The notes: generated by a model from the letters alone, not told the origin. A DNA stretch of 64,000 nt from an uncultured Clostridia bacterium (GCA_944354125.1 CALVPT010000007.1:1-64000); one strand, 5' to 3'; numbered from the stretch's first letter, positions 46,031 through 54,353 are shown. Numbers and translations are program-made.

Positions 46031-46039
46031 ATTATACCA
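46031..46039 (-). promoter_or_regulatory. Extended -10 promoter abutting lspA
   Basis: TGGTATAAT on the minus strand (46039-46031), TATAAT ending six bases before the lspA ATG. The -35 region is weak, as is common with TG-extended -10 elements. Confidence 0.6.
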
Positions 46040-46071
46040 CACCTCGGGGGCAAATAAAAGCATTTGAGGCA

Positions 46072-46108
46072 CAAAAAAGAAAAAGCGCAGAAAATGCATT
46101 TTCTGCGC
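46072..46108 (-). terminator. Terminator of mazF
   Basis: GCGCAGAAAATG pairs with CATTTTCTGCGC (46108-46085), followed by TTTTTCTTTTTTG on the minus strand. Confidence 0.9.
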
Positions 46109-46109
46109 C

Positions 46110-46460
46110 CTATTGCTTTATGAACCCCAGACTTATGAGTATTGCCCTGTCGACCCTGGACATAGCCGAGGCAGGCAGTTCGCCTATCCTCTCTTTGAGC
46201 CTCCGCTTGTCTATCGTCCTTATCTGCTCAAGGAGAATGACAGACTCCTTGGCGAGCCCGAACGAACCTTCGGGCAACTCTATGTGCGTCGGCAGTTTTG
46301 CCTTGTTTATCTTGCTTGTCACCGCCGCCGCAATGACCGTCGGGGAATACTTGTTGCCCACGTCGTTCTGCACGACGAGCACGGGGCGTACGCCGCCCTG
46401 TTCGCTGCCTACGACGGGGGACAGGTCGGCATAGTACAGCTCTCCTCGCTTAATCGTCAT
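46110..46460 (-). CDS. MazF/NdoA-family mRNA interferase
   Basis: A 116-residue PemK/MazF-fold endoribonuclease: [21 protein letters not shown] at the N-terminus (two motifs), RPVLVVQND with the catalytic arginine, [11 protein letters not shown] and [13 protein letters not shown]. This sequence type is very close to Bacillus EndoA (ndoA), usually encoded after its antitoxin. Here the 116 bases upstream are too short for the usual antitoxin and the next gene is unrelated, so it appears solitary. Confidence 0.92.
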   Translation of the reverse strand: MTIKRGELYYADLSPVVGSEQGGVRPVLVVQNDVGNKYSPTVIAAAVTSKINKAKLPTHIELPEGSFGLAKESVILLEQIRTIDKRRLKERIGELPASAMSRVDRAILISLGFIKQ

Positions 46461-46576
46461 TTTCCTGACCCCTTGCTGTTGGTTTTAAGTTTCGCCGCGG
46501 TACGGTAGCTTAATACATTATACGTCCGCGGCACTTAAAATTGTTGACTGCAAGAAGCAATTTTATACCATTAACC

Positions 46577-47671
46577 TTAATCGAAAAGCGTAGGTATCTC
46601 TATCATCGGACAGACGCCGAGGGTTGCGCATATTCTGTATGCATAGTATGCGACGAGCAGGGCGAGGAAGGTTATGCCTGCAATCTTGCCGAGTTTGTTC
46701 TCCTTGGCGAACGAGAATGCAAGGAGTACTGCCGCCGCGATTATGGACATGTAGCCGTCTGCAAGCGAGCTGACGTCGAAGGGAACGCCCGTGCCTGCCG
46801 AGCTGACGAAGCCGAGACCTGCAATTAAAAGCAGGTTGGCGATGTTGCTGCCTATGATGTTGCCCGTGGCGATGCCCATATCGCCCTTCTTTGCCGCGGA
46901 CACCGAGGTTACGAGTTCGGGAAGAGACGTGCCGAACGCCACGACGGTTATGGCGACTATCGAGGTGGGAATCATCAGGAGATCCTGCGCGATGTAGGTT
47001 GCGCCGTCGACGACGAGCTTAGCGCCGAGCACGACTAAGCCGAGGCCGACTATGGTTATGACAATGAGGAACCAAGTCTTATCCTTGAGCTCTTCATACT
47101 TTGCGCCCACCCTGTCAAGCCAGCCGAAAAAGCCCGTTCTCTGCGGTTTTTCTGCCGTCTGCGCGGAGGATATGTCCGCCTCCAGCAGCGCGGGCTGTGT
47201 GCGCTTTGCCATGATTATGGTGTATGCCATGAACAGCGCGTAGAGCACGATCAGGATAAGTCCGTCATACCACGTAAAGCCGTTGCCGATGTCGCCGAGC
47301 AGAATGAATATGAGGCTGACAATTATAAGGAAAGGAATTTCGATGCAGCGCGAGCTCTTTTCTACGGGAATTTTAGCAACCAACGCCGATATGCCGAGAA
47401 TGAGCAAAATATTTATCATATTGCTGCCGAGCACGTTGCCCATTATTACGCTTGCCGCCTCGCTGTCGCCAAATGCCGCCTTTATGCCGCCGATTACCGA
47501 CACGGCCGCCTCGGGCGCGGACGTGCCGAGCGCGACTATGGTAAGGCCGATTATGAAGGAGGATACCTTGAGCTTTGCGGCGATGCCTGCCGCACCGTCT
47601 ACGAAGAAATCGGCTCCCTTGACCAGAAAGACGAATCCGACGATTACTGCCAAAATCCACAATACTGCCAT
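46577..47671 (-). CDS. CaCA-family cation/sodium antiporter (YrbG-like)
   Basis: Inner-membrane cation exchanger of 364 residues with about ten helices in two inverted halves. Both alpha-repeat signatures are present: GTSAPEAAVSVIGG (~50-63) and GTSLPELVTSVSAA (~250-263), with GNVLGSNMIN and GNIIGSNIAN. A charged cytosolic loop with AQTAEKPQR links the halves. Annotated members are called Na+/Ca2+ antiporters, but the manganese riboswitch upstream suggests Mn2+ export or Mn2+-responsive control. AAAGGTAG precedes the ATG. Confidence 0.92.
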   Translation of the reverse strand: MAVLWILAVIVGFVFLVKGADFFVDGAAGIAAKLKVSSFIIGLTIVALGTSAPEAAVSVIGGIKAAFGDSEAASVIMGNVLGSNMINILLILGISALVAKIPVEKSSRCIEIPFLIIVSLIFILLGDIGNGFTWYDGLILIVLYALFMAYTIIMAKRTQPALLEADISSAQTAEKPQRTGFFGWLDRVGAKYEELKDKTWFLIVITIVGLGLVVLGAKLVVDGATYIAQDLLMIPTSIVAITVVAFGTSLPELVTSVSAAKKGDMGIATGNIIGSNIANLLLIAGLGFVSSAGTGVPFDVSSLADGYMSIIAAAVLLAFSFAKENKLGKIAGITFLALLVAYYAYRICATLGVCPMIEIPTLFD

Positions 47672-47752
47672 AACTTTCTACCTTTTAAATTTATTTTTAT
47701 GAAAATTTCACGGTCTGAACGCGCGTTTCACCGAGCGTTATTGCCGTTTGGT

Positions 47753-47797
47753 ACAAAAAAAGACTTTTAACTTAAAAAACTTTAAGTTAAAAGTCTT
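47753..47797 (-). terminator. Riboswitch-controlled intrinsic terminator
   Basis: AAGACTTTTAACTTAAA (47797-47781) pairs with TTTAAGTTAAAAGTCTT (47776-47760), then seven Ts. Its 5' arm contains CTTTTAAC, which is also the 3' strand of the riboswitch P1 helix, so the two structures exclude each other. Confidence 0.9.
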
Positions 47798-47880
47798 GTT
47801 ACCGAATTTAAAAGTCGGCGTCAAACCCCGAGCGGTTGCGCTGTGATGTCGTTGTTTGACTTGAACTACTCCCTTCCAAC
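47786..47880 (-). ncRNA. Manganese (yybP-ykoY) riboswitch upstream of the CaCA antiporter
   Basis: The minus strand reads GTTGGAAG then GGGAGTAGTT (L1 signature GGGAGUAG), the L3-like GACATCACAG, and AACAAGAC just before the 3' P1 strand CTTTTAAC. GTTGGAAG and CTTTTAAC form an eight-pair P1. The promoter puts the transcription start at the first base of P1. Because P1 and the downstream terminator share a strand, ligand binding should permit read-through into the antiporter gene. Confidence 0.85.
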
Positions 47881-47886
47881 AGGCGT

Positions 47887-47916
47887 ATTTTACCATTTCA
47901 AGCGCCGTCAAGTCAA
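47887..47916 (-). promoter_or_regulatory. Promoter of the riboswitch-antiporter unit
   Basis: TTGACT (47916-47911), 18-base spacer, TAAAAT (47892-47887) on the minus strand; its -35 region overlaps the end of nnrD. Start site predicted at about 47880. Confidence 0.75.
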
Positions 47917-49329
47917 GCTTTTGACGACGTCTTTTATATTTTTTATTATGTCATGCGAGGTCGTGCAGTATTCGCCGCACTCTTTTCCCGCAATTTCCGC
48001 CGCACGCCCTAAGACAAACTGCGCGCATACCGCCGCATCGAAGACGTCCAGCCCCCTTGCGGCATATCCTGCGACGAGCCCCGAAAGAATGTCGCCGCTG
48101 CCTGCACGGGCGAGCGCCGAGCTGCCGCGCGTGACCAGGCTGACCTTACGCCCGTCTGTCGTCAGCGTGACGCAGTTTTTGAGATGCACGACTACGCCGT
48201 ATTCCGCCGCGAACGCCTTCGCCCTGCCTGCGGGGTCGGAAAGTATTTCCTCCTCCGTGCAGCCCGAAATGCGCGAAAATTCCCTTACGTGCGGAGTTAT
48301 GACTATCTTACATTTCGCGCCCTTCAGAACCTCCTTGCCGTACGCCGCAAGCGAATTTATGCCGTCGGCGTCAATTATCAATTTGCCGCCGTAGCCTTCA
48401 ATCAGATTGCATACCTTTTCGTAGGTGGTCTTGTTGCATCCGCAACCCATTCCTATCGCCGTTGCCGACGCCGAAAAATTTATCCCGTCGGAGTAAATGA
48501 CCTGGGGATATGCCGCAACCAACGCATATTTTAGCCTTTCGCCGACCGCCGCCGAGACATAGCCGCATCCGCTAAGGAGCGCCGACGAAACCGACAGCGC
48601 CGCCGCCCCGACATAACAGTCCCCAGCGACTATCTGACAGCTGCCGTACGTGCCCTTGTGGCTGTTGCGCTTTCTCTCGGGGAAGAACGCTGAAATGTCC
48701 CCGTCCTCCGGCGAAGTTACGGCATACTCTTCCGCCTTTATGCCTATGTCCCTGTCAAGCCTCTCTCCGCAGAGGTCTATGCCGTCGCCCAGGACGTGAC
48801 CGAGCTTGGGACAGGCAATTGCGACCGTCAGATTTGCCCTTACGGCTACTCCCATAATTTTGCCGTTATCGCCGTTGAGTCCGCTGGGGATATCTGCCGA
48901 GATTACATATGCCCCGCTCGCGTTTATACGCTCAATTATACGAGCATGCTCGCCCGTCACCTCTCGGCACAGTCCCGTGCCGAAAATGCAGTCGACTATT
49001 ATGTCGGCGGAAATGTCCGAAGAATATTCGCCGTCATAGCGCGCTTTTTCCCTCTCGCAGTCGGCAGACAGTCTGCCCGTCAGCCCGTATACCATTATAT
49101 GCAGTCCGCTGCCCCCGAGAAGACGCGCCGCCACGTATCCGTCGCCGCCGTTGTTGCCCGTGCCGCAGACGAAGAGAACGCTCTTTGCGCCGCGACTGAC
49201 GGCAGCAAGCGCGACCTCGCGCGCGATTGCCCTGCCTGCTCGCGCCATGAGCTCTTCCGACGGCGTGCCGCCTGAGATAGTCGCCTCGTCCGCCGCCCTC
49301 ATCTCGGCATTGCTGAGATATATCTTCAT
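47908..49329 (-). CDS. nnrD: Bifunctional NAD(P)H-hydrate epimerase/dehydratase
   Basis: Repairs hydrated NAD(P)H. The N-terminal epimerase half (NnrE-like, ~1-210) has VCGTGNNGGDGYVAARLL and DCIFGTGL; the C-terminal ADP-dependent dehydratase half (~215-473) has GSCQIVAGD, IDADGINSL, ITPHVREFSR and GSGDILSGLVAG. Both halves look complete. Its ATG overlaps the birA stop (ATGA), so it is coupled to birA and recX. Confidence 0.95.
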   Translation of the reverse strand: MKIYLSNAEMRAADEATISGGTPSEELMARAGRAIAREVALAAVSRGAKSVLFVCGTGNNGGDGYVAARLLGGSGLHIMVYGLTGRLSADCEREKARYDGEYSSDISADIIVDCIFGTGLCREVTGEHARIIERINASGAYVISADIPSGLNGDNGKIMGVAVRANLTVAIACPKLGHVLGDGIDLCGERLDRDIGIKAEEYAVTSPEDGDISAFFPERKRNSHKGTYGSCQIVAGDCYVGAAALSVSSALLSGCGYVSAAVGERLKYALVAAYPQVIYSDGINFSASATAIGMGCGCNKTTYEKVCNLIEGYGGKLIIDADGINSLAAYGKEVLKGAKCKIVITPHVREFSRISGCTEEEILSDPAGRAKAFAAEYGVVVHLKNCVTLTTDGRKVSLVTRGSSALARAGSGDILSGLVAGYAARGLDVFDAAVCAQFVLGRAAEIAGKECGEYCTTSHDIIKNIKDVVKSLT

Positions 49330-50012
49330 GTTAGCCTCAGACTTATTTCGCCGCTCGACAGCCTTTCGACCTCGCCGCCGACGCTGACTACCAGCCTTCC
49401 GACGTCGTCGACGTCTAAAGCGGTTGCCAAAGTCCTTTCCCCCTCCCTTATGATTATTACCTGTCTGCCGAACCAGTCTATATATCTCTTATAGTCGGCC
49501 ACAGTATATTCCCTTTCAAGATTTTTCGTCAGCGTGCGCCTTACTTCCGCAACCGAAAAGGCATGTCCCGCCTGCTCGCTCATAGAGGTGGCAATTGCCT
49601 TGAGTTCCCCCGAAAATACGTTGTTTACGTTGAGTCCGATTCCTACGATTGAGCGGCATATATTGCCCGACGAAAGCGTATTTTCAATTAGCGTGCCCGA
49701 GATTTTGCGGCCGCCGACGAGCACGTCGTTCGACCACTTTATGACAGGTCTGAGTCCGTACTCTTCGACCGTCCTGCATACCGCCACGCAGGAGGTTATC
49801 ATAATCGAAAACGCCTTGGAAAAGTCGAAATCTCTCCTTATTCTGAGCACGGACACATAGACGCCGCCCTCGTCGGAGACAAACGCTCTGCCCTTGGTGC
49901 CCCTGCCCGAGGTCTGCCGCGCCGCCGAAACTATTGCGTCCTCGTCGCCGCCCAGTCGCTTGAGGTATTCGTTTGTGGAGTCGACCTCGTCGAGCTCAAT
50001 AATCTTCGCCAT
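49326..50012 (-). CDS. birA: Biotin-[acetyl-CoA-carboxylase] ligase
   Basis: Attaches biotin to carboxylase carrier domains. The 228-residue catalytic core has DSTNEYLKRL, RQTSGRGTKGRAF (the GRGRxG-type biotinyl-AMP loop), IKWSNDVLVGGRKISG and GIGLNVNN. It lacks the N-terminal helix-turn-helix of E. coli BirA, so it is a group I ligase and unlikely to repress transcription. It overlaps recX by 17 bases and nnrD by four. Confidence 0.94.
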   Translation of the reverse strand: MAKIIELDEVDSTNEYLKRLGGDEDAIVSAARQTSGRGTKGRAFVSDEGGVYVSVLRIRRDFDFSKAFSIMITSCVAVCRTVEEYGLRPVIKWSNDVLVGGRKISGTLIENTLSSGNICRSIVGIGLNVNNVFSGELKAIATSMSEQAGHAFSVAEVRRTLTKNLEREYTVADYKRYIDWFGRQVIIIREGERTLATALDVDDVGRLVVSVGGEVERLSSGEISLRLT

Positions 50013-50610
50013 CGCCCAGCCTGTCGCACGCCGCCTTTACCTTGTCGTAATCATACCCTCTGGATATGAGATAGCGGCAACCCTTATATATGTTTTCCTT
50101 TGTCCTCTGCTTTCCGCGCAGATACTTTTCGAGAAGGACAAATATTTCCTCCTCGTCGTCGGCATAATCTTCAAGCTCTTCCTCCACCACGCTCTTGTCT
50201 ATGCCGCGCTTTATAAGCTCTGCCTGCATGGCGCGCTTGCTCTTGCCCGAAACGCCCTCGAGATAGCTCTTGCAGTAGGCATTGTCGCCCAGATAGCCAT
50301 AGTCCTTAAGCTTGTCTACGACATAGTCGACGACCGCCCCTACGTATCCCTTTTTGGCAAGAAATGAGCGCATCTGACTTTCTGTCTTGAGCGACGCCGA
50401 AAGATGCGTCATGGCCTTATCCATCGCCTCGCTCTTTTCGGTCTCGAGCTGCAGCCTGTCGAGTTCGGCTTTGTCTATGCTCTGCCCGACTTTGAGGCGG
50501 TTTTTTATCGCCACTTCGAGCTTCATTCCGCAGTAAAACCTGCCGTCTATGAATATGCTGCACCGCCGCTTATCCTTGACCTGCGGCTCTATTGAGGTTA
50601 TCTCCGACAT
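49996..50610 (-). CDS. recX: RecX family regulatory protein
   Basis: RecX proteins modulate RecA filaments. A 204-residue all-helical protein with an N-terminal basic segment and three-helix repeats: ALTHLSASLKTESQM-like region (~65-80), LKDYGYLGDNAYCKSYLE (~108-125), KRAMQAELIKRGIDKSVVEEEL (~130-151, two motifs) and YLISRGYDYDKVKAA near the end. AAAGGAGA precedes the ATG. recA is not in the window. Confidence 0.9.
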   Translation of the reverse strand: MSEITSIEPQVKDKRRCSIFIDGRFYCGMKLEVAIKNRLKVGQSIDKAELDRLQLETEKSEAMDKAMTHLSASLKTESQMRSFLAKKGYVGAVVDYVVDKLKDYGYLGDNAYCKSYLEGVSGKSKRAMQAELIKRGIDKSVVEEELEDYADDEEEIFVLLEKYLRGKQRTKENIYKGCRYLISRGYDYDKVKAACDRLGDGEDY

Positions 50611-50637
50611 GGCGCGTTCTCCTTTGAAATCAATGAC

Positions 50638-50666
50638 ATTTTAGCATTTATGCCGCACTTTGTCAA
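50638..50666 (-). promoter_or_regulatory. Promoter of the recX-birA-nnrD operon
   Basis: TTGACA (50666-50661), 17-base spacer, TAAAAT (50643-50638), reading left. Back to back with the ilvE promoter. Confidence 0.85.
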
Positions 50667-50675
50667 TTACGATTA

Positions 50676-50704
50676 TTGACATACGCCTCAAGCCGCGGTA
50701 TAAT
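50676..50704 (+). promoter_or_regulatory. Promoter of ilvE
   Basis: TTGACA (50676-50681), 17-base spacer, TATAAT (50699-50704). Together with the divergent recX -35 box it makes an inverted repeat TGTCAAT-N7-ATTGACA (50661-50681). Confidence 0.9.
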
Positions 50705-50735
50705 AACTTTAATATATTTTAAAGAAGGTAATACC

Positions 50736-51758
50736 ATGGCTGTGGAAATCGACTGGAAAAGTTTAGGATTCGGCTATATAAAGACGCCCTGGCGCTTCGT
50801 CGCAAACTATGACGGGAAGAGCTGGGACAAGGGCGCTCTTACGCAAGAGGACATGATAACCATCTCCGAATGCGCAGGCGTATTGCAGTATGCGCAGACG
50901 GCGTTCGAAGGACTTAAGGCATACACCACCGAGGACGGAAGAATAGTCACGTTCCGCCCCGACCTCAACGCAGAGCGAATGGACCAGTCCGCCGCAAGGC
51001 TTGAGATGCCCACCCTGCCCGAGGGAATGTTCCTTGATGCGGTGGACCAGGTAGTAAGCGCAAACAAGGACTACGTACCCCCCTACGGCAGCGGAGCGAC
51101 GCTGTACCTGCGCCCCTATATGTTCGGCAGTTCGCCCGTAATAGGCGTAAAGCCCGCCGAAAAATATGAGTTCAGACTGTTCGCAACCCCCGTCGGTCCC
51201 TACTTTAAGGGCGGCGTTAAGCCCATAAGCATAAGGGTGAGCGACTTTGACAGAGCCGCACCCCACGGCACGGGACACATCAAGGCAGGACTCAACTATG
51301 CTATGAGTCTGCACGCCATAGTAGACGCGCACAATCAGGGCTTTGACGAGAATATGTATCTCGACGCAGGTTCGCGCACATACGTCGAGGAGACGGGCGG
51401 CGCAAACTTCCTGTTCATAACCAAGGGCGGCAAGGTGGTAACGCCCAAGTCGGATTCCATACTCCCCTCCATAACCAGGCGTTCGCTGTGCTACGTCGCC
51501 GAAAAGTACTTAGGCCTTACCGTAGAGCACAGACCCGTAAAGTTTGAGGAAGTAAAGGACTTTGCAGAGTGCGGACTGTGCGGCACGGCTGCCGTAATTT
51601 CGCCCGTAGGCAAGATTGTTGACCACGGCAAGGAGATTTGCCTGCCCTCCGGAATGGAGCACATGGGCGAGATAACCAAGAAGCTCTACGACACTCTGAC
51701 GGGCATACAGATGGGCAGAATACCCGCACCCGAAGGCTGGCTTAGGGAGATTAAGTGA
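50736..51758 (+). CDS. ilvE: Branched-chain amino acid aminotransferase
   Basis: PLP fold-type IV aminotransferase for leucine, isoleucine and valine. The 340-residue protein has YAQTAFEGLKAYTTEDG, RPDLNAERMDQSAARL, the PLP lysine in HIKAGLNYAMSL (~K188), EETGGANFLFI and CGTAAVISPVGKI near the end. This is the longer class (ilvE2 type). ATG 50736 with AAGAAGG is chosen; the frame's earlier TTG coincides with the -35 box. DUF1349 follows after one base. Confidence 0.95.
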   Translation: MAVEIDWKSLGFGYIKTPWRFVANYDGKSWDKGALTQEDMITISECAGVLQYAQTAFEGLKAYTTEDGRIVTFRPDLNAERMDQSAARLEMPTLPEGMFLDAVDQVVSANKDYVPPYGSGATLYLRPYMFGSSPVIGVKPAEKYEFRLFATPVGPYFKGGVKPISIRVSDFDRAAPHGTGHIKAGLNYAMSLHAIVDAHNQGFDENMYLDAGSRTYVEETGGANFLFITKGGKVVTPKSDSILPSITRRSLCYVAEKYLGLTVEHRPVKFEEVKDFAECGLCGTAAVISPVGKIVDHGKEICLPSGMEHMGEITKKLYDTLTGIQMGRIPAPEGWLREIK

Positions 51759-51759
51759 A

Positions 51760-52365
51760 ATGATAGACGAAAAAACTCTCTTTTGGGTCAACTCACCCGA
51801 AAGATATGAAATATCGGCGGATAAGATAGAGATATATACCAAACCTCACACCGACCTGTGGCAGCGCACCTACTACCACTTCAGAAACGACAGCGCACCC
51901 ATGCTGATGTTTACCGCCGAGGAAAAGTACTTCTCCCTTACCGTAAAGACCGACTTTGAGAGCAAGCACCGCTTCGACCAGTGCGGAGTTATTTTATACC
52001 TCGACTGCGACAACTGGCTCAAGGCGTCGATAGAGTACGAAAACGAACATATCCAGCACCTGGGCAGCGTTGCGACCAACAACGGCTATTCGGATTGGGC
52101 GACGACCGAAATCGACGCCGGCATAAAGTCGATGTGGTACAGACTCAGCCGCAGAGAGGACGACTTTAAAATAGAGTGCTCGGAAGACGGCAATACGTTC
52201 AGGCAGATGCGCATATGCCATATGTTCAACGGCGGCGGAAAGATAAATATAGGCATATATGCCTGCAGCCCCGAGGACTCCAGCTTCAGGGCGACTTTCA
52301 GCCATATGGAGATGGGCGAATGCAAGTGGCTGCCCCACGACGGTCAGCAACCCGACGAAGAATAA
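51760..52365 (+). CDS. DUF1349 domain protein
   Basis: A 201-residue soluble protein with the concanavalin-like beta-sandwich DUF1349: FWVNSPERYEISADKIEI near the N-terminus, FDQCGVILYLDCDNWLKASIEY (~70-91, two motifs), WYRLSRREDDFKIECSEDG and IGIYACSPEDSSFRATFSHM at the end. Function is unknown; related proteins include yeast and bacterial glycan-associated or regulatory proteins. GGGAGA lies before the ATG and it is cotranscribed with ilvE. Confidence 0.9.
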   Translation: MIDEKTLFWVNSPERYEISADKIEIYTKPHTDLWQRTYYHFRNDSAPMLMFTAEEKYFSLTVKTDFESKHRFDQCGVILYLDCDNWLKASIEYENEHIQHLGSVATNNGYSDWATTEIDAGIKSMWYRLSRREDDFKIECSEDGNTFRQMRICHMFNGGGKINIGIYACSPEDSSFRATFSHMEMGECKWLPHDGQQPDEE

Positions 52366-52382
52366 AGCAAAATAAACTGATA

Positions 52383-52423
52383 AGCCCGTCGGCACCAAAA
52401 GAAGTGCCGACGGGCTGTTTTTA
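52383..52423 (+). terminator. Terminator of ilvE-DUF1349
   Basis: AGCCCGTCGGCAC (52383-52395) pairs with GTGCCGACGGGCT (52404-52416), then GTTTTTA. Confidence 0.93.
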
Positions 52424-52461
52424 TACTGTTTTTATGCTGTTGGACTGAAAAAATTATGCTT

Positions 52462-53091
52462 TCAGAGGCTGAAAGGATAGAGATATTCGCGCTTTTTTAC
52501 GATATTCACCCTGCCGTTGAGCCTGTTGACGAGAGCGGAGTCGAACGCCTGCTCCGCCTCCTTTTTTACCGCAACCGAAAATATTACTCTGTCGGCATAG
52601 CTTACGCCGATTATCATGCAATCGTTCTCGCCGAAAAAGCGGTTTACGGCGTCTATGTAAGGATAGTCTACGATATACTGACTTTCGGCGCAGGGCTGAT
52701 AGCTTACCCTGACCGCCCCGGCAAGATTTTCCGCAACGCTGCCCGAATATGCCCTGACAAGTCCGCCCGCGCCCAGCTTTATTCCGCCGAAATAGCGCGT
52801 GACGACGACCGCCGTCTGCCGTAAGTTATTGGCCTTTATGACCTCCAGCATGGGCATGCCTGCCGTTCCCTGCGGCTCTCCGTCGTCCGAAAAGCGCATG
52901 AAGTTACCTATGTCGTCTGCGATGTAGGCATAGCAGTTATGCGTGGCGTCCCTGTACTTTTGGGAGATTTCCGCGACGAACGCGCGCGCCTGCTCTTCGC
53001 CCTCGACGTGGCGCGAAGTGGCGATGAAGCGCGATTTTTCTATGACTTTTTCGGTGACGAGTTCGCCGCTTACTGACAGATATCCCTGCAT
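52462..53091 (-). CDS. YigZ/IMPACT family protein
   Basis: A 209-residue UPF0029 protein with SRFIATSRHVEGEEQA, YRDATHNCYAYI, the FSDDGEPQGTAGMPML signature (~70-85) and TRYFGGIKLGAGGLVRAY (~100-117), then a C-terminal DUF1949 domain. The exact role is unclear; family members have been linked to translation control or nucleic-acid binding. Follows tyrS by six bases. Confidence 0.93.
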   Translation of the reverse strand: MQGYLSVSGELVTEKVIEKSRFIATSRHVEGEEQARAFVAEISQKYRDATHNCYAYIADDIGNFMRFSDDGEPQGTAGMPMLEVIKANNLRQTAVVVTRYFGGIKLGAGGLVRAYSGSVAENLAGAVRVSYQPCAESQYIVDYPYIDAVNRFFGENDCMIIGVSYADRVIFSVAVKKEAEQAFDSALVNRLNGRVNIVKKREYLYPFSL

Positions 53092-53097
53092 ATAAAG

Positions 53098-54285
53098 TTA
53101 TACGAGTTTTATTTTTATGTGAATCTTTTTGCCCTTGTGGAGAATGTCGCCGCTCTTTACGGGCGCGTTGATGTCCGTTACCTTTTCATCGTTAATCGAC
53201 ACGCCGCCCTGCTGAACGAGCCTTCTCGCCTCGCCGTTGGACGCGCACAGCTTAGCCCCTACGAGCACCGAAATGACCGTAGGCTGAGCGACTGAAACCT
53301 CGGTTTCGGGCAGGTCGTCGAATGAACCGCCGAACGCAGCTTTTGCCTGTGCCTGTGCCGCCTTTGCCTTGTCTTCGCCGTGGACGAGCTTTGTGAGCTC
53401 GTATGCGAGAATTTCCTTCTTTTCGTTCACGCGCGAGGCATCCCACTTCTCCATCTCCCTTATCTCCTGCATGGGAATGAAGGTGAGCATCTTCATGCAC
53501 TTCATGACGTCGGCATCGTCGACGTTGCGCCAGTACTGATAGAACTCGTAAGGAGTCGTCTTGTTTTCGTCCAGCCAGACCGCGCCCTTTGCCGTCTTGC
53601 CCATCTTCTTGCCCTCGCTGTTCAAAAGCAGGGTGATGGTCATTGCATATGCATCCTTGCCCGTCTTTTTCCTTATGAGCTCGGTACCTGCGAGCATATT
53701 CGACCACTGGTCGTCGCCGCCGAACTGCATATTGCAGCCATACGCCGTGTTGAGGTGATAGAAGTCGTACGCCTGCATTATCATATAGTTGAACTCGAGG
53801 AAGCTTAAGCCCCTCTCCATGCGCTGCTTGTAGCACTCGGCGCGAAGCATGTTGTTTACCGAGAAGCACGCGCCGACGTCCCTTAAGAGCTCTACATAGT
53901 TGAGCTTTAACAGCCAGTCTGCGTTGTTTACCATTATCGCCTTGTCGTCGCCGAATTCGATAAACCTCTCCATCTGCTTTTTGAAGCACGCGCAGTTATG
54001 CTCTATCATTTCGGGGGTGAGCATGGAGCGCATATCCGTCCTGCCCGAGGGGTCGCCTACATAGCCCGTGCCGCCGCCTATGAGCACGACGGGCTTGTTG
54101 CCTGCCATCTGTAACCTCTTCATGAGGCACAGCGCCATGAAGTGCCCGACGTGCAGACTGTCTGCCGTAGGGTCGAAGCCTATATAAAAGCGCGCGCCGC
54201 CGCCGTTTATCAGCTGTCTTATCTCCTCTTCGTCGGTAACCTGGGCAATCAGCCCCCTCTCTTTAAGTTCTTCAAATATTTCCAT
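53098..54285 (-). CDS. tyrS: Tyrosyl-tRNA synthetase
   Basis: Class I aminoacyl-tRNA synthetase charging tRNA-Tyr. ATP-binding HVGH (HIGH motif) occurs in DSLHVGHFMAL (~39-49), the KMSKS loop is KMGKT (~236), and the C-terminal ~65 residues form an S4 RNA-binding domain (GEARRLVQQGGVSINDEKV). Length 395 and the TyrZ-like order QFGGDDQWSNML fit the family. The leader is only about 30 bases, so there is no T-box. Confidence 0.95.
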   Translation of the reverse strand: MEIFEELKERGLIAQVTDEEEIRQLINGGGARFYIGFDPTADSLHVGHFMALCLMKRLQMAGNKPVVLIGGGTGYVGDPSGRTDMRSMLTPEMIEHNCACFKKQMERFIEFGDDKAIMVNNADWLLKLNYVELLRDVGACFSVNNMLRAECYKQRMERGLSFLEFNYMIMQAYDFYHLNTAYGCNMQFGGDDQWSNMLAGTELIRKKTGKDAYAMTITLLLNSEGKKMGKTAKGAVWLDENKTTPYEFYQYWRNVDDADVMKCMKMLTFIPMQEIREMEKWDASRVNEKKEILAYELTKLVHGEDKAKAAQAQAKAAFGGSFDDLPETEVSVAQPTVISVLVGAKLCASNGEARRLVQQGGVSINDEKVTDINAPVKSGDILHKGKKIHIKIKLV

Positions 54286-54314
54286 ATCGCACCTTAAAAT
54301 TATCTATTGTATTG

Positions 54315-54343
54315 AGTATAGCAACTATTGCCGCATTTTGCAA
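54315..54343 (-). promoter_or_regulatory. Promoter of tyrS-yigZ
   Basis: TTGCAA (54343-54338), 17-base spacer, TATACT (54320-54315) on the minus strand. Confidence 0.75.
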
Positions 54344-54353
54344 TTGTTTATAA

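Noticed and set aside
54286..54314. T-box riboswitch before tyrS
   Set aside because: The promoter leaves only about 30 bases of leader, too little for a T-box.
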